A DNA stretch of 5,549 bases, taken from a bacterium. Lineage in GTDB: Bacteria > Atribacterota > Phoenicimicrobiia > Phoenicimicrobiales > Phoenicimicrobiaceae. Below the pieces are notes generated by a model. It was not told where the DNA came from, did not search any database, and was given only the letters and a program-made list of their open reading frames with translations. Position 1 is the stretch's first letter, and every line of letters begins with the position of its first letter. The stretch lies in assembly GCA_018819665.1 (NCBI GenBank), contig JAHJOY010000193.1, forward strand, positions 1-5,549. The letters are read 5' to 3'. Position numbers and translations under genes: made by a program. Below are positions 1 through 5,474 of this stretch, piece by piece.

Positions 1-12
1 ACATTATATAAA

Positions 13-28
13 ATAAATCTCAATTTAT
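13..28. promoter_or_regulatory. Possible MarR operator upstream of the regulator gene
   Basis: Six-base inverted arms ATAAAT and ATTTAT are separated by CTCA, giving a 16-base palindrome just before the ribosome binding site of the marR gene. MarR-family dimers usually bind AT-rich palindromes of about this size in their own promoter, so autoregulation through this site is plausible. TATATA-like sequence at about 5-12 could be a -10 box, but its -35 would lie outside the window. Short AT palindromes occur often by chance in such AT-rich DNA, so this is only a candidate. Confidence 0.3.
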
Positions 29-30
29 CA

Positions 31-39
31 AAGGGGAGG
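31..39 (+). promoter_or_regulatory. Strong ribosome binding site of the marR gene
   Basis: AAGGGGAGG lies about 10 bases before the ATG at 50 and is a near-consensus Shine-Dalgarno sequence. It fixes the start of the MarR-family gene. Confidence 0.75.
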
Positions 40-49
40 AAATATATTC

Positions 50-505
50 ATGTCTAAATCTAAATTTGAGAGCATTTCAAAAATAATTAATCTTACCAGA
101 AATTTTAACAAATCTATGAGACACAAATTTCATCATTCTATACAGGATTCGGGATTCACCCTTCCCCAACTTTCAGTAATATCGATGCTGGAAAAACATG
201 GGGAACAGAAGGTAAGTGAATTAAGTTTAAAAATGGGATTATCTGATAGTACTGTATCGGGAATCCTGGATAGGCTCGAACAAAAAGATATTATAAAACG
301 TGAGCGCACTAAAGATGACCGAAGAGTGGTAAATATATCTTTAACCGGAAAGAGCAAAGAATTTTGCAATGACTTTCGCCGAAAAAAAGAAGAATATTTT
401 ACCCAGCTGCTCAAAAAACTTTCTGAGCAGGAAATAAAAGATATAATCAAAGGACTGGAAATTCTTAATCGTGTACTCGCTAATGACGAACACCATACGC
501 AATAA
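50..505 (+). CDS. MarR-family winged-helix transcriptional regulator
   Basis: This 151-residue protein has the usual length and layout of MarR regulators: an N-terminal dimerisation helix (about 6-30), a winged helix-turn-helix (about 37-100) and C-terminal dimerisation helices (about 103-146). The recognition helix is around 66-79 (SDSTVSGILDRLEQKD region). The wing carries the family hallmark D89-D90-R91-R92 followed by ISLT at 96-99. It is a cytoplasmic DNA-binding protein, most likely a ligand-responsive repressor. The ATG at 50 has a strong ribosome binding site. A MATE exporter follows 74 bases downstream on the same strand, as in staphylococcal mepR-mepA, so the likely role is control of that exporter and of itself. 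The ligand cannot be read from the sequence. The family call is firm; the target is inferred from context. Confidence 0.93.
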   Translation: MSKSKFESISKIINLTRNFNKSMRHKFHHSIQDSGFTLPQLSVISMLEKHGEQKVSELSLKMGLSDSTVSGILDRLEQKDIIKRERTKDDRRVVNISLTGKSKEFCNDFRRKKEEYFTQLLKKLSEQEIKDIIKGLEILNRVLANDEHHTQ

Positions 506-518
506 AAAATATTAAGCT

Positions 519-539
519 ACCGCCACCTAAGGTGATGGT
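519..539 (+). other. Small imperfect hairpin between marR and the MATE gene
   Basis: The arms ACCGCCACC and GGTGATGGT pair over nine positions with one G-U and one C-A mismatch around a TAA loop. No run of T follows, so it is not a convincing terminator, and read-through from marR into the exporter is expected. It could be a processing or stabilising structure, or a second operator (CACCTAAGGTG is a perfect palindrome around one base). Confidence 0.3.
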
Positions 540-579
540 TTCTAAGGAAAAAATTGTAAATTGGAATAGGAAATAATTT

Positions 580-1932
580 ATGAAACAACTGACTGCCCGA
601 TTAGGGGAAGAAAAAATAAACAAACTTTTGGTAAATTTATCTTTACCGGCAACTATCGGTATGATGGTAAACGCATTGTATAATCTCGTTGATACTATTT
701 TTGTAGGAAGAGGTGTGGGTGCTATCGCCATCGGCGGATTAACCATTGCTTTTCCCATTCAAATGGTAATTATGGCTTTTGCCCAAATGATAGGAATTGG
801 AGCAGCTTCCGCCATATCCAGAAGTCTGGGAGCAAAAGATATAGAAAAAGCAGATTATATTGCCGGAAATTCTTTTCTGTGTGTAATTGTTTTGAGTTCA
901 ACAATAGCCGCCATCGGTCTTATTTTTACTGAACCTATGTTAAGACTCTTTGGTTCAACGGAAACCATCTTACCTTATGCTAAAGATTATATAACTATAA
1001 TACTCTGGGGTAGTATTTTCTTTTCCTTTGCTATGTCTTCTAATAATCTAATTAGAGCAGAAGGTAACGCTAAAGTAGCTATGACTACAATGCTCATTGG
1101 CGCAATATTGAATATGATCTTAGACCCCATTTTTATATTTATTTTTAAGTTAGGGATTAAAGGCGCTGCCCTGGCAACTATTATTTCTCAATTTATTTCT
1201 TTTCTTTACATATTAATATATTTATACAGTGGTAAAAGTTCATTAAAAATAAAACTACACCACCTAAAACCCAGGATGCATATCATAACCGAAATATTTA
1301 CGGTAGGATTTGCCTCTTTCGCCAGAATGGTTACCGGAAGTATTGTTGCTATTATTGTAAATAACTCTCTGAGAGTTTTTGGTGGAGATATAGCCCTGAT
1401 AATAGTCGGGATCCTCCATCGGGTAACTATGTTCCTGTTTATGCCCTTATTTGGAGTGGTACAAGGGATGCAGCCCATTGTAGGGTTTAATTATGGGGCA
1501 AAAAAACTTGATAGAGTAAAAGAGGCGATTAAACTATCACTTCTTGCTACCACCGTTATTGCCACTTTTGGCTGGCTGATAGCAGAACTGTTCCCCTTTG
1601 CAATTATAAGCGTATTCACCCGGGACGCAGAAGTAATAGGAAAGGGTTCCACTATAATAAGGATAGTTCTCTCTGTGATTCCGGTAATCGGCATACAGAT
1701 AGTGGGTGCAACCCTATTTCAGTCTCTGGGGAAAGCAGTTCCTTCGTTAATATTATCTTTACTCAGACAGGTTCTGTTATTTATCCCTTTAGTTATAATA
1801 TTGCCACGGGTTTTTGGCCTTGGACTTATGGGTATCTGGATTGCCTATCCTGCTGCTGATATTATGTCGGTAATTCTCACCACTTTATTTTTAAGAAGTG
1901 AATTAAAAAAGATGAGCTTAAGCCTGTGGTGA
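580..1932 (+). CDS. MATE-family multidrug efflux transporter (MepA-like)
   Basis: This 450-residue inner-membrane protein matches the usual MATE length (MepA is about 450) and has twelve predicted membrane helices in two six-helix halves, at roughly 17-38, 52-75, 94-117, 136-155, 165-186, 193-215, 236-262, 270-294, 316-337, 358-380, 388-410 and 415-437. Family signatures include NLVDTIFVGR at 35-44 in helix 1, RAEGN at 159-163, the N178...D182-P183 segment in helix 5, and GMQPIVGFNYGAK at 296-308 opening the second half. MATE proteins export cationic drugs and dyes in exchange for protons or sodium ions. The ATG at 580 is preceded by a modest ribosome site (AGG at 568-570). The gene lies behind a MarR regulator, which probably represses it. 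Substrate and coupling ion cannot be told. Reading is intact from start to stop. Confidence 0.95.
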   Translation: MKQLTARLGEEKINKLLVNLSLPATIGMMVNALYNLVDTIFVGRGVGAIAIGGLTIAFPIQMVIMAFAQMIGIGAASAISRSLGAKDIEKADYIAGNSFLCVIVLSSTIAAIGLIFTEPMLRLFGSTETILPYAKDYITIILWGSIFFSFAMSSNNLIRAEGNAKVAMTTMLIGAILNMILDPIFIFIFKLGIKGAALATIISQFISFLYILIYLYSGKSSLKIKLHHLKPRMHIITEIFTVGFASFARMVTGSIVAIIVNNSLRVFGGDIALIIVGILHRVTMFLFMPLFGVVQGMQPIVGFNYGAKKLDRVKEAIKLSLLATTVIATFGWLIAELFPFAIISVFTRDAEVIGKGSTIIRIVLSVIPVIGIQIVGATLFQSLGKAVPSLILSLLRQVLLFIPLVIILPRVFGLGLMGIWIAYPAADIMSVILTTLFLRSELKKMSLSLW

Positions 1933-1940
1933 GTTGCGCC

Positions 1941-1972
1941 AAACCCGCCAGGGGACGGTCCTTTGGCGGGTT
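1941..1972 (+). repeat. Dispersed palindromic repeat, copy 1
   Basis: This 32-base unit matches the unit on the minus strand at 3674-3705 at 28 of 32 positions. The CCAGGGGACGGTCCT core is identical and all four differences are transitions. It is far more GC-rich than its surroundings. Similar GGGGACGGTCC-type hairpins are, from memory, scattered in many bacterial genomes as REP-like elements; this was not checked here. Confidence 0.7.
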
Positions 1973-1973
1973 T
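1941..1973 (+). terminator. GC-rich hairpin after the MATE gene, repeat copy 1
   Basis: Starting 8 bases after the MATE stop codon, AAACCCGCCA (1941-1950) pairs perfectly with TGGCGGGTTT (1964-1973). Inside, GGGG and CCTT extend the stem through two G-U and two G-C pairs, leaving an ACGGT loop. TTTTATATTA follows, a modest U-rich tail, so this probably terminates the marR-MATE transcript. It may also stop minus-strand transcription from the converging membrane-protein gene, although the tail on that side is poor. The same element occurs in inverted orientation at 3674-3705. Confidence 0.75.
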
Positions 1974-1984
1974 TATATTAAATT

Positions 1985-2443
1985 TTACTCAACAGTTTTA
2001 TTATTTTTTGACCATTTTAGTAAAGTTAAATAAGAAGCAAAAATTGTGGTCAACAACTGTAAGAATGGCGAGATAAATATCATAAGGAACAACCAGCCTA
2101 TAAAACTTATTTTCGGATCATAAAGAATGAAGGGGATCCCAAAATTCACAAAATCCGTGTTAGGGTCAAAGAACATGGGAACAGTCCTTCCCCACAATAT
2201 TGTCATTACAAGGAAGGTAAAAATGGAAGTGACAAGTGCATAGTGTAGTGTTTTTTTAAGAATAAAATTTACCTTCCCTTGGTTCGAGTTAATAATTATT
2301 CTTTTTACGCTATACCAACCAATTGGGAATCCAAATAATATACAAAAGAATGGTACTCCCATTCCCAAGCCAACACAAAAAATATCAAGGATAACAAAAA
2401 TCATAAAGACAATTTTTATATCTACCTTAAAGATTCTATCCAT
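1985..2443 (-). CDS. Small integral membrane protein of unknown function
   Basis: I do not recognise this 152-residue protein. It is strongly hydrophobic with four likely membrane helices, at about 9-28, 30-46, 65-84 and 112-140. Basic residues lie at 47-64 (KR, K, KK) between helices 2 and 3, and a polar region at 85-111 separates helices 3 and 4. By the positive-inside rule, the 47-64 loop is probably cytoplasmic. The C-terminus (KWSKNNKTVE) is charged. No catalytic motif or cysteine pair stands out. The ATG at 2443 has a fair ribosome site (AGGA, six bases upstream), and a promoter candidate lies within the 87-base gap to the asparaginase gene. It converges with the MATE gene, 52 bases away. 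The membrane-protein call is firm; the function is unknown. Confidence 0.8.
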   Translation of the reverse strand: MDRIFKVDIKIVFMIFVILDIFCVGLGMGVPFFCILFGFPIGWYSVKRIIINSNQGKVNFILKKTLHYALVTSIFTFLVMTILWGRTVPMFFDPNTDFVNFGIPFILYDPKISFIGWLFLMIFISPFLQLLTTIFASYLTLLKWSKNNKTVE

Positions 2444-2488
2444 AATGATTCCTTTTGTTTAATAAAACAACTTATTGAATTTTTCAAA

Positions 2489-2517
2489 TGTATAGACTTA
2501 TAGAACCAATCCTTCAA
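2489..2517 (-). promoter_or_regulatory. Candidate promoter for the small membrane-protein gene
   Basis: On the minus strand TTGAAG (2512-2517) and TATACA (2489-2494) are separated by exactly 17 bases, each matching 4 of 6 positions of the sigma-70 type consensus. The -10 box is 45 bases before the ATG. A small inverted repeat, TTGAA-N3-TTCAA (2475-2487), lies right after the -10 box, where a repressor could bind. No hairpin terminator is visible after the asparaginase stop, so read-through from that gene is also possible. Confidence 0.4.
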
Positions 2518-2530
2518 TTTTTTATTTAAA

Positions 2531-3583
2531 TTAAAATGGTCCTTCTAAATATTTAGATAGGGTGAGCCCAGGATCATCAAAAGATACCAATGAAGAAAAA
2601 CAGGCCAGTGCGTGAATAAATTCTATAGGATAATCCATCTGACTCCAGACCTTAAATCCATCCTGTGCCAGCCAGGCAATACCTACCTTTTTATAATATT
2701 TAGGTTTTTTAATATCCCCTTCGGCCTGGCTGCAGGCAATTATACAGGGTTTTCCCCTTTCAAGATAAAAAGACCGAAAATAATTTAAAACATTAATGGG
2801 TGCATTCCCCGCTCCAAAACCATAGACACAAATTATCTTTTTATCTTCGCTGAGCTTTTGCTCTATACCCGGGGTGCACATAAACCAGCCTACTTTTTCA
2901 CAGATATCTCGTACCTTCTGCGAACTATAGCCCAAAATCTTATTTATTCCATCGGAAGGAACATACTCTATCTTTGATGGAAAACTTCTCCTCTTGCTTT
3001 TGAGAGCCCAGTCAGGATTAAAATAAGCTGGTACGCCGTTAGTGGTAATAAATATATCCGGATGTAAGGCGTGGGCTTTATGTGCCCGAGCGCCGGGAAT
3101 CAATTTCCAATTACAATAAATCCATACTCCGGGAAAGTCTGAACACACCACTTGAGCAGCCCCGCGTAAATTTACGGTAACATCTTCCGGCATATAGTCT
3201 AAGGTAAGTTGACTTCCGGTGATAACTATAGGAATGGGAACTTGGGGGAAACAAATGCTAAGCCATGATGATAGATAAGCCATAGTATCTGTTCCGTAAA
3301 GAATCAGCACTCCGTCAAGCCCTTTTTGAAGCTCTTCTGCTATAATAGAGGTTATTTTTGTCCAGTGTTCCGGACCAAGATTAGAACTATCTTCTCCCGG
3401 CATTCCCAAAGGTTCCTGACAGATTAATTCTATATTTTTATCCTGAAAAAATTTTTCTACATAATTATACAGTGATTTAAAAATTTTATTATTCGGACCT
3501 GTAGCCTTTTTGCCCTTACTCTGAAAACCACTGACTATAGTCCCTCCGGTAAAAATCACTAAAACTCGCTTTTTCCGCTGCAT
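2531..3583 (-). CDS. L-asparaginase family protein, cytoplasmic type, divergent
   Basis: This 350-residue protein has the asparaginase/GatD fold signatures. They are TGGTI at 12-16 (T12 is the expected nucleophile), DSSN at 65-68 for substrate binding, YGTDTM at 96-101 (T98 and D99, the second catalytic pair), ITGSQL at 121-126, K169 in a GARAHKAH segment matching the catalytic lysine region, and YGFGAGNAP at 254-262 in the C-terminal domain. There is no signal peptide, so it resembles cytoplasmic type I (AnsA-like) enzymes that hydrolyse asparagine to aspartate and ammonia. Two features are odd. The lid loop after TGGTI (17-32) has no tyrosine, although the family normally has a catalytic one there. 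The usual HGTDT is also YGTDT. Substrate is therefore uncertain and could be a related amide. The start has an excellent AAGGAGGT ribosome site. The fold is firm, the exact reaction less so. Confidence 0.85.
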   Translation of the reverse strand: MQRKKRVLVIFTGGTIVSGFQSKGKKATGPNNKIFKSLYNYVEKFFQDKNIELICQEPLGMPGEDSSNLGPEHWTKITSIIAEELQKGLDGVLILYGTDTMAYLSSWLSICFPQVPIPIVITGSQLTLDYMPEDVTVNLRGAAQVVCSDFPGVWIYCNWKLIPGARAHKAHALHPDIFITTNGVPAYFNPDWALKSKRRSFPSKIEYVPSDGINKILGYSSQKVRDICEKVGWFMCTPGIEQKLSEDKKIICVYGFGAGNAPINVLNYFRSFYLERGKPCIIACSQAEGDIKKPKYYKKVGIAWLAQDGFKVWSQMDYPIEFIHALACFSSLVSFDDPGLTLSKYLEGPF

Positions 3584-3587
3584 TTCT

Positions 3588-3595
3588 ACCTCCTT
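3588..3595 (-). promoter_or_regulatory. Consensus ribosome binding site of the asparaginase-like gene
   Basis: Read on the minus strand, AAGGAGGT lies four bases before the ATG at 3583 and is a full-strength Shine-Dalgarno sequence. It decides this start and suggests high translation. Confidence 0.85.
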
Positions 3596-3673
3596 ACTAC
3601 TTGTAATATTCCCTAAAACAGTGGATTTTCGACACTAACTAACTGGCAAATTTGTTATTTTCGCCAAATAAAT

Positions 3674-3705
3674 AACCTGCCAGAGGACCGTCCCCTGGTA
3701 GGTTT
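3674..3705 (-). terminator. GC-rich hairpin at the diguanylate cyclase stop codon, repeat copy 2
   Basis: In the minus-strand transcript the stem starts at the stop codon. ACCUACCAGGGG pairs with CCUCUGGCAGGU around the loop ACGGU, with one A-C mismatch and one G-U pair. The tail TTATTTATTT is U-rich, so this is a good intrinsic terminator for the cyclase gene. The last two bases of the TAA stop (3704-3706) belong to the repeat unit. Compared with copy 1, one stem pair has changed from C-G to U-A and one G-U has become G-C, so the hairpin shape is kept. Confidence 0.75.
3674..3705 (-). repeat. Dispersed palindromic repeat, copy 2
   Basis: This is the second copy of the 32-base unit at 1941-1972, on the opposite strand. 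In both cases the unit reads in the sense direction of the gene whose stop codon it follows. Identity is 28 of 32 bases, with the CCAGGGGACGGTCCT core unchanged. Confidence 0.7.
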
Positions 3706-5239
3706 ATTGAGGCCTTGCCCAGTGATAATTATTAGGCCCTTCTTTTTTTGCCAAGTACATAGCTTTATCTGCACTTTTTATTAAAATCTCTCCTTCTTCC
3801 CCATCATCAGGGTATAAAGCTATTCCAATACTCGTAGTTATATGTATCTGATTGCCCCTGATTAAGAAGGGCTCACTAAGAGAACTAAATATTTTTCGGG
3901 CAACATCTACAGTATTCTCTCTGGGCTGGGCAAGTCGGGGTAATAAAATAATGAATTCGTCTCCTCCTAAACGACAAATGGTATCGGTTTTTCGCAGGAG
4001 CTTACTGAATCTTTTTGCTACTCCTTGAAGCAGCTGGTCTCCAATATCATGGCCAAATTTATCATTAACTTCTTTAAAATTATCCAAATCCAAAAACATC
4101 AGAGAAAATTTTTTCCGTTCTCTTTTGGCATAAGCTATTTCCTGTTTCATTCGATCATAAAATAACACCCGATTGGGTAATTTGGTTAGATAATCATACA
4201 GGCTAAGAAATTTTAATTTTCCCTCTGCTTGTTTTCTCTCAATAGCAGTAGCTATCTGTTGAGAAACAAATTCCATAAGTTTTATATCTTTTTTAGAATA
4301 AAGGTTCGGATCAATGTAACTTTGCAAAATCATAGAGCCGATAATCTTACTTTCTACCTTTAAGGGGACACCTAACCACACCTGTTTATTAGTTATAACA
4401 TCACAGGAATTAAAATCTCCCCGGTCAATCATCCTTTTATATTTATTATAATTCAGCAGTAATGATTCCCCTGTTCTAAAGATATAATGAAAAATACTGT
4501 CAGAGTTACTGTATTTTGAGACTAAAAAATCCTTATCTCTTTCTCCTGTTTCATCAGCATAATAAGAAAAATAAAGTTTATTTTTCTCTTCATCGAATAA
4601 GGCAATGTAAAAATTAGTCGTATCGATAATAGTGCTGAGCTCTTCGCGAATAACAGGATAGAGTTGTTTTAAGAAAATATCGGAGTTAGCTGCGCGGGAA
4701 ATATTGTATAATACGTTATTTACTGCTTCGTTTGCTTTACGATTAGTAATATCATTTAGTAAAAATATTTTTCCGGTAGCTTGCTCGTTCACCTGGTTTA
4801 AGGTAACAGAAACAGAAACATGAATTAACTTATTATTCTTCTTCTTTGCTATCAATTCCAAATCGGTAAAAGCACGGTCACTACCCAAAATTTGTGTACG
4901 CCAATTAGTCAATACCTTTTCAATATGTTTACCTCTCATCTCCTCAAGTTCATAACCAAAAAGCTCTTCAAATCGTTTATTTACCTCCAGAACAATACCG
5001 TCCATATCGGTATAAGCTAACGCTTCCGGGGAATTTTTAAATAGACCGATAAACTCCTGCCTACTTCGTTGAAGCACTTGTTCGTTCTTTCTAAACCTGG
5101 ATGTATCACTAAAAATAGGTTTTGCCCTTAAATCTGTTTTACTATTTCTATTATTAGGACTATCCGATTTTGCTTTTAACCGACTGAATTTATTTACCAA
5201 TTTATTTAAATAACCACTATCTTTCCTTTTTCTCCTCAT
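3704..5239 (-). CDS. PAS-GAF-GGDEF diguanylate cyclase
   Basis: This 511-residue cytoplasmic protein probably makes the second messenger c-di-GMP from two GTP. A basic, low-complexity N-terminus (1-55, starting MRRKRK) precedes a PAS domain (about 61-172, SPEALAYTDMDG and FGYELEEMRGK segments), a GAF domain (about 175-335) and a GGDEF domain (about 345-510). The cyclase domain looks active. It has DYLTKLPNR at 349-357, the metal-binding D384 in FLDLDNFKEVND, N392, GHDIGD with D401, and an intact GGDEF at 425-429. An RxxD inhibitory I-site (R416-D419) sits at the standard five-residue distance upstream, so product inhibition is expected. There are no membrane helices and no EAL domain. What the PAS and GAF domains bind is unknown. 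The ATG at 5239 has only a purine-rich AAAAGAGA as ribosome site, so the start is a little less certain; no domain is affected. Confidence 0.94.
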   Translation of the reverse strand: MRRKRKDSGYLNKLVNKFSRLKAKSDSPNNRNSKTDLRAKPIFSDTSRFRKNEQVLQRSRQEFIGLFKNSPEALAYTDMDGIVLEVNKRFEELFGYELEEMRGKHIEKVLTNWRTQILGSDRAFTDLELIAKKKNNKLIHVSVSVTLNQVNEQATGKIFLLNDITNRKANEAVNNVLYNISRAANSDIFLKQLYPVIREELSTIIDTTNFYIALFDEEKNKLYFSYYADETGERDKDFLVSKYSNSDSIFHYIFRTGESLLLNYNKYKRMIDRGDFNSCDVITNKQVWLGVPLKVESKIIGSMILQSYIDPNLYSKKDIKLMEFVSQQIATAIERKQAEGKLKFLSLYDYLTKLPNRVLFYDRMKQEIAYAKRERKKFSLMFLDLDNFKEVNDKFGHDIGDQLLQGVAKRFSKLLRKTDTICRLGGDEFIILLPRLAQPRENTVDVARKIFSSLSEPFLIRGNQIHITTSIGIALYPDDGEEGEILIKSADKAMYLAKKEGPNNYHWARPQ

Positions 5240-5282
5240 TAATCCATCTCTTTTCTTTTTTCTTTTAAAGGTGTTCTATATA

Positions 5283-5291
5283 TTTATACCA
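5283..5291 (-). promoter_or_regulatory. Candidate extended -10 promoter of the diguanylate cyclase gene
   Basis: Minus-strand TGGTATAAA carries a TGn extension and a 5-of-6 match to TATAAT, 43 bases before the cyclase ATG, giving a leader of roughly 35 bases. No good -35 box is seen at the normal spacing, which extended -10 promoters often tolerate. Confidence 0.45.
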
Positions 5292-5357
5292 CATAATTTT
5301 TAAAAATCCTCTTTTTGCAGAAATAAAAATGTAGCAAACGATTAAATTATTTTATTT

Positions 5358-5393
5358 TCTAATTTGTATTATAAAATGAAAATTAGATGTCAG
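5358..5393 (-). promoter_or_regulatory. Distal promoter candidate inside an inverted repeat
   Basis: Eight-base perfect arms TCTAATTT (5358-5365) and AAATTAGA (5380-5387) flank a minus-strand TATAAT (5368-5373), a perfect -10 box. CTGACA (5388-5393) is a 5-of-6 -35 box, but the spacing of 14 is too short for a standard promoter. If active, it would drive the cyclase gene with a leader of about 125 bases, and the palindrome would be a natural repressor site. The AT-rich setting makes chance matches likely. Confidence 0.3.
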
Positions 5394-5400
5394 GTGAAGA

Positions 5401-5434
5401 ATAAAAAGAAGAGAGGGAATCTTCTTTCCTCTCT
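5401..5434 (-). terminator. Intrinsic terminator of the RidA-family gene
   Basis: In the minus-strand transcript AGAGAGGAA (5426-5434) pairs with TTCC plus TCTCT (5410-5419, one bulged C) around the loop AGAAGA. TTCTTTTTATTC follows. It lies about 40 bases after the RidA stop codon and separates that gene from the cyclase transcript. The opposite direction has no T run, so it works one way only. Confidence 0.75.
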
Positions 5435-5474
5435 CGTAAAGATGGATAACGACAATTGTTACTTTCCTGAAAAA

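Noticed and set aside
133..450. Open frame of 105 codons on the minus strand inside the marR gene
   Set aside because: It lies wholly antisense to a clear MarR protein and its translation shows no recognisable domain.
480..758. Open frame of 92 codons on the minus strand over the marR end and MATE start
   Set aside because: It crosses two well-supported genes on the other strand, and its hydrophobic stretches are a by-product of the antisense membrane-helix codons.
1206..1694. Two short open frames (1206-1478 and 1491-1694) on the minus strand inside the MATE gene
   Set aside because: Both are shadows of the exporter reading frame without family features.
3605..3670. Possible promoter or structured leader upstream of the asparaginase-like gene
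   Set aside because: TTGCCA is a fair -35 box on the minus strand but no -10 box lies at 16-18 bases from it, and the GGC...GCC pairing around 3645-3665 has too many mismatches.
5370..5375. TATAAA on the plus strand as a plus-strand promoter
   Set aside because: No -35 box is present at normal spacing and no plus-strand gene follows.
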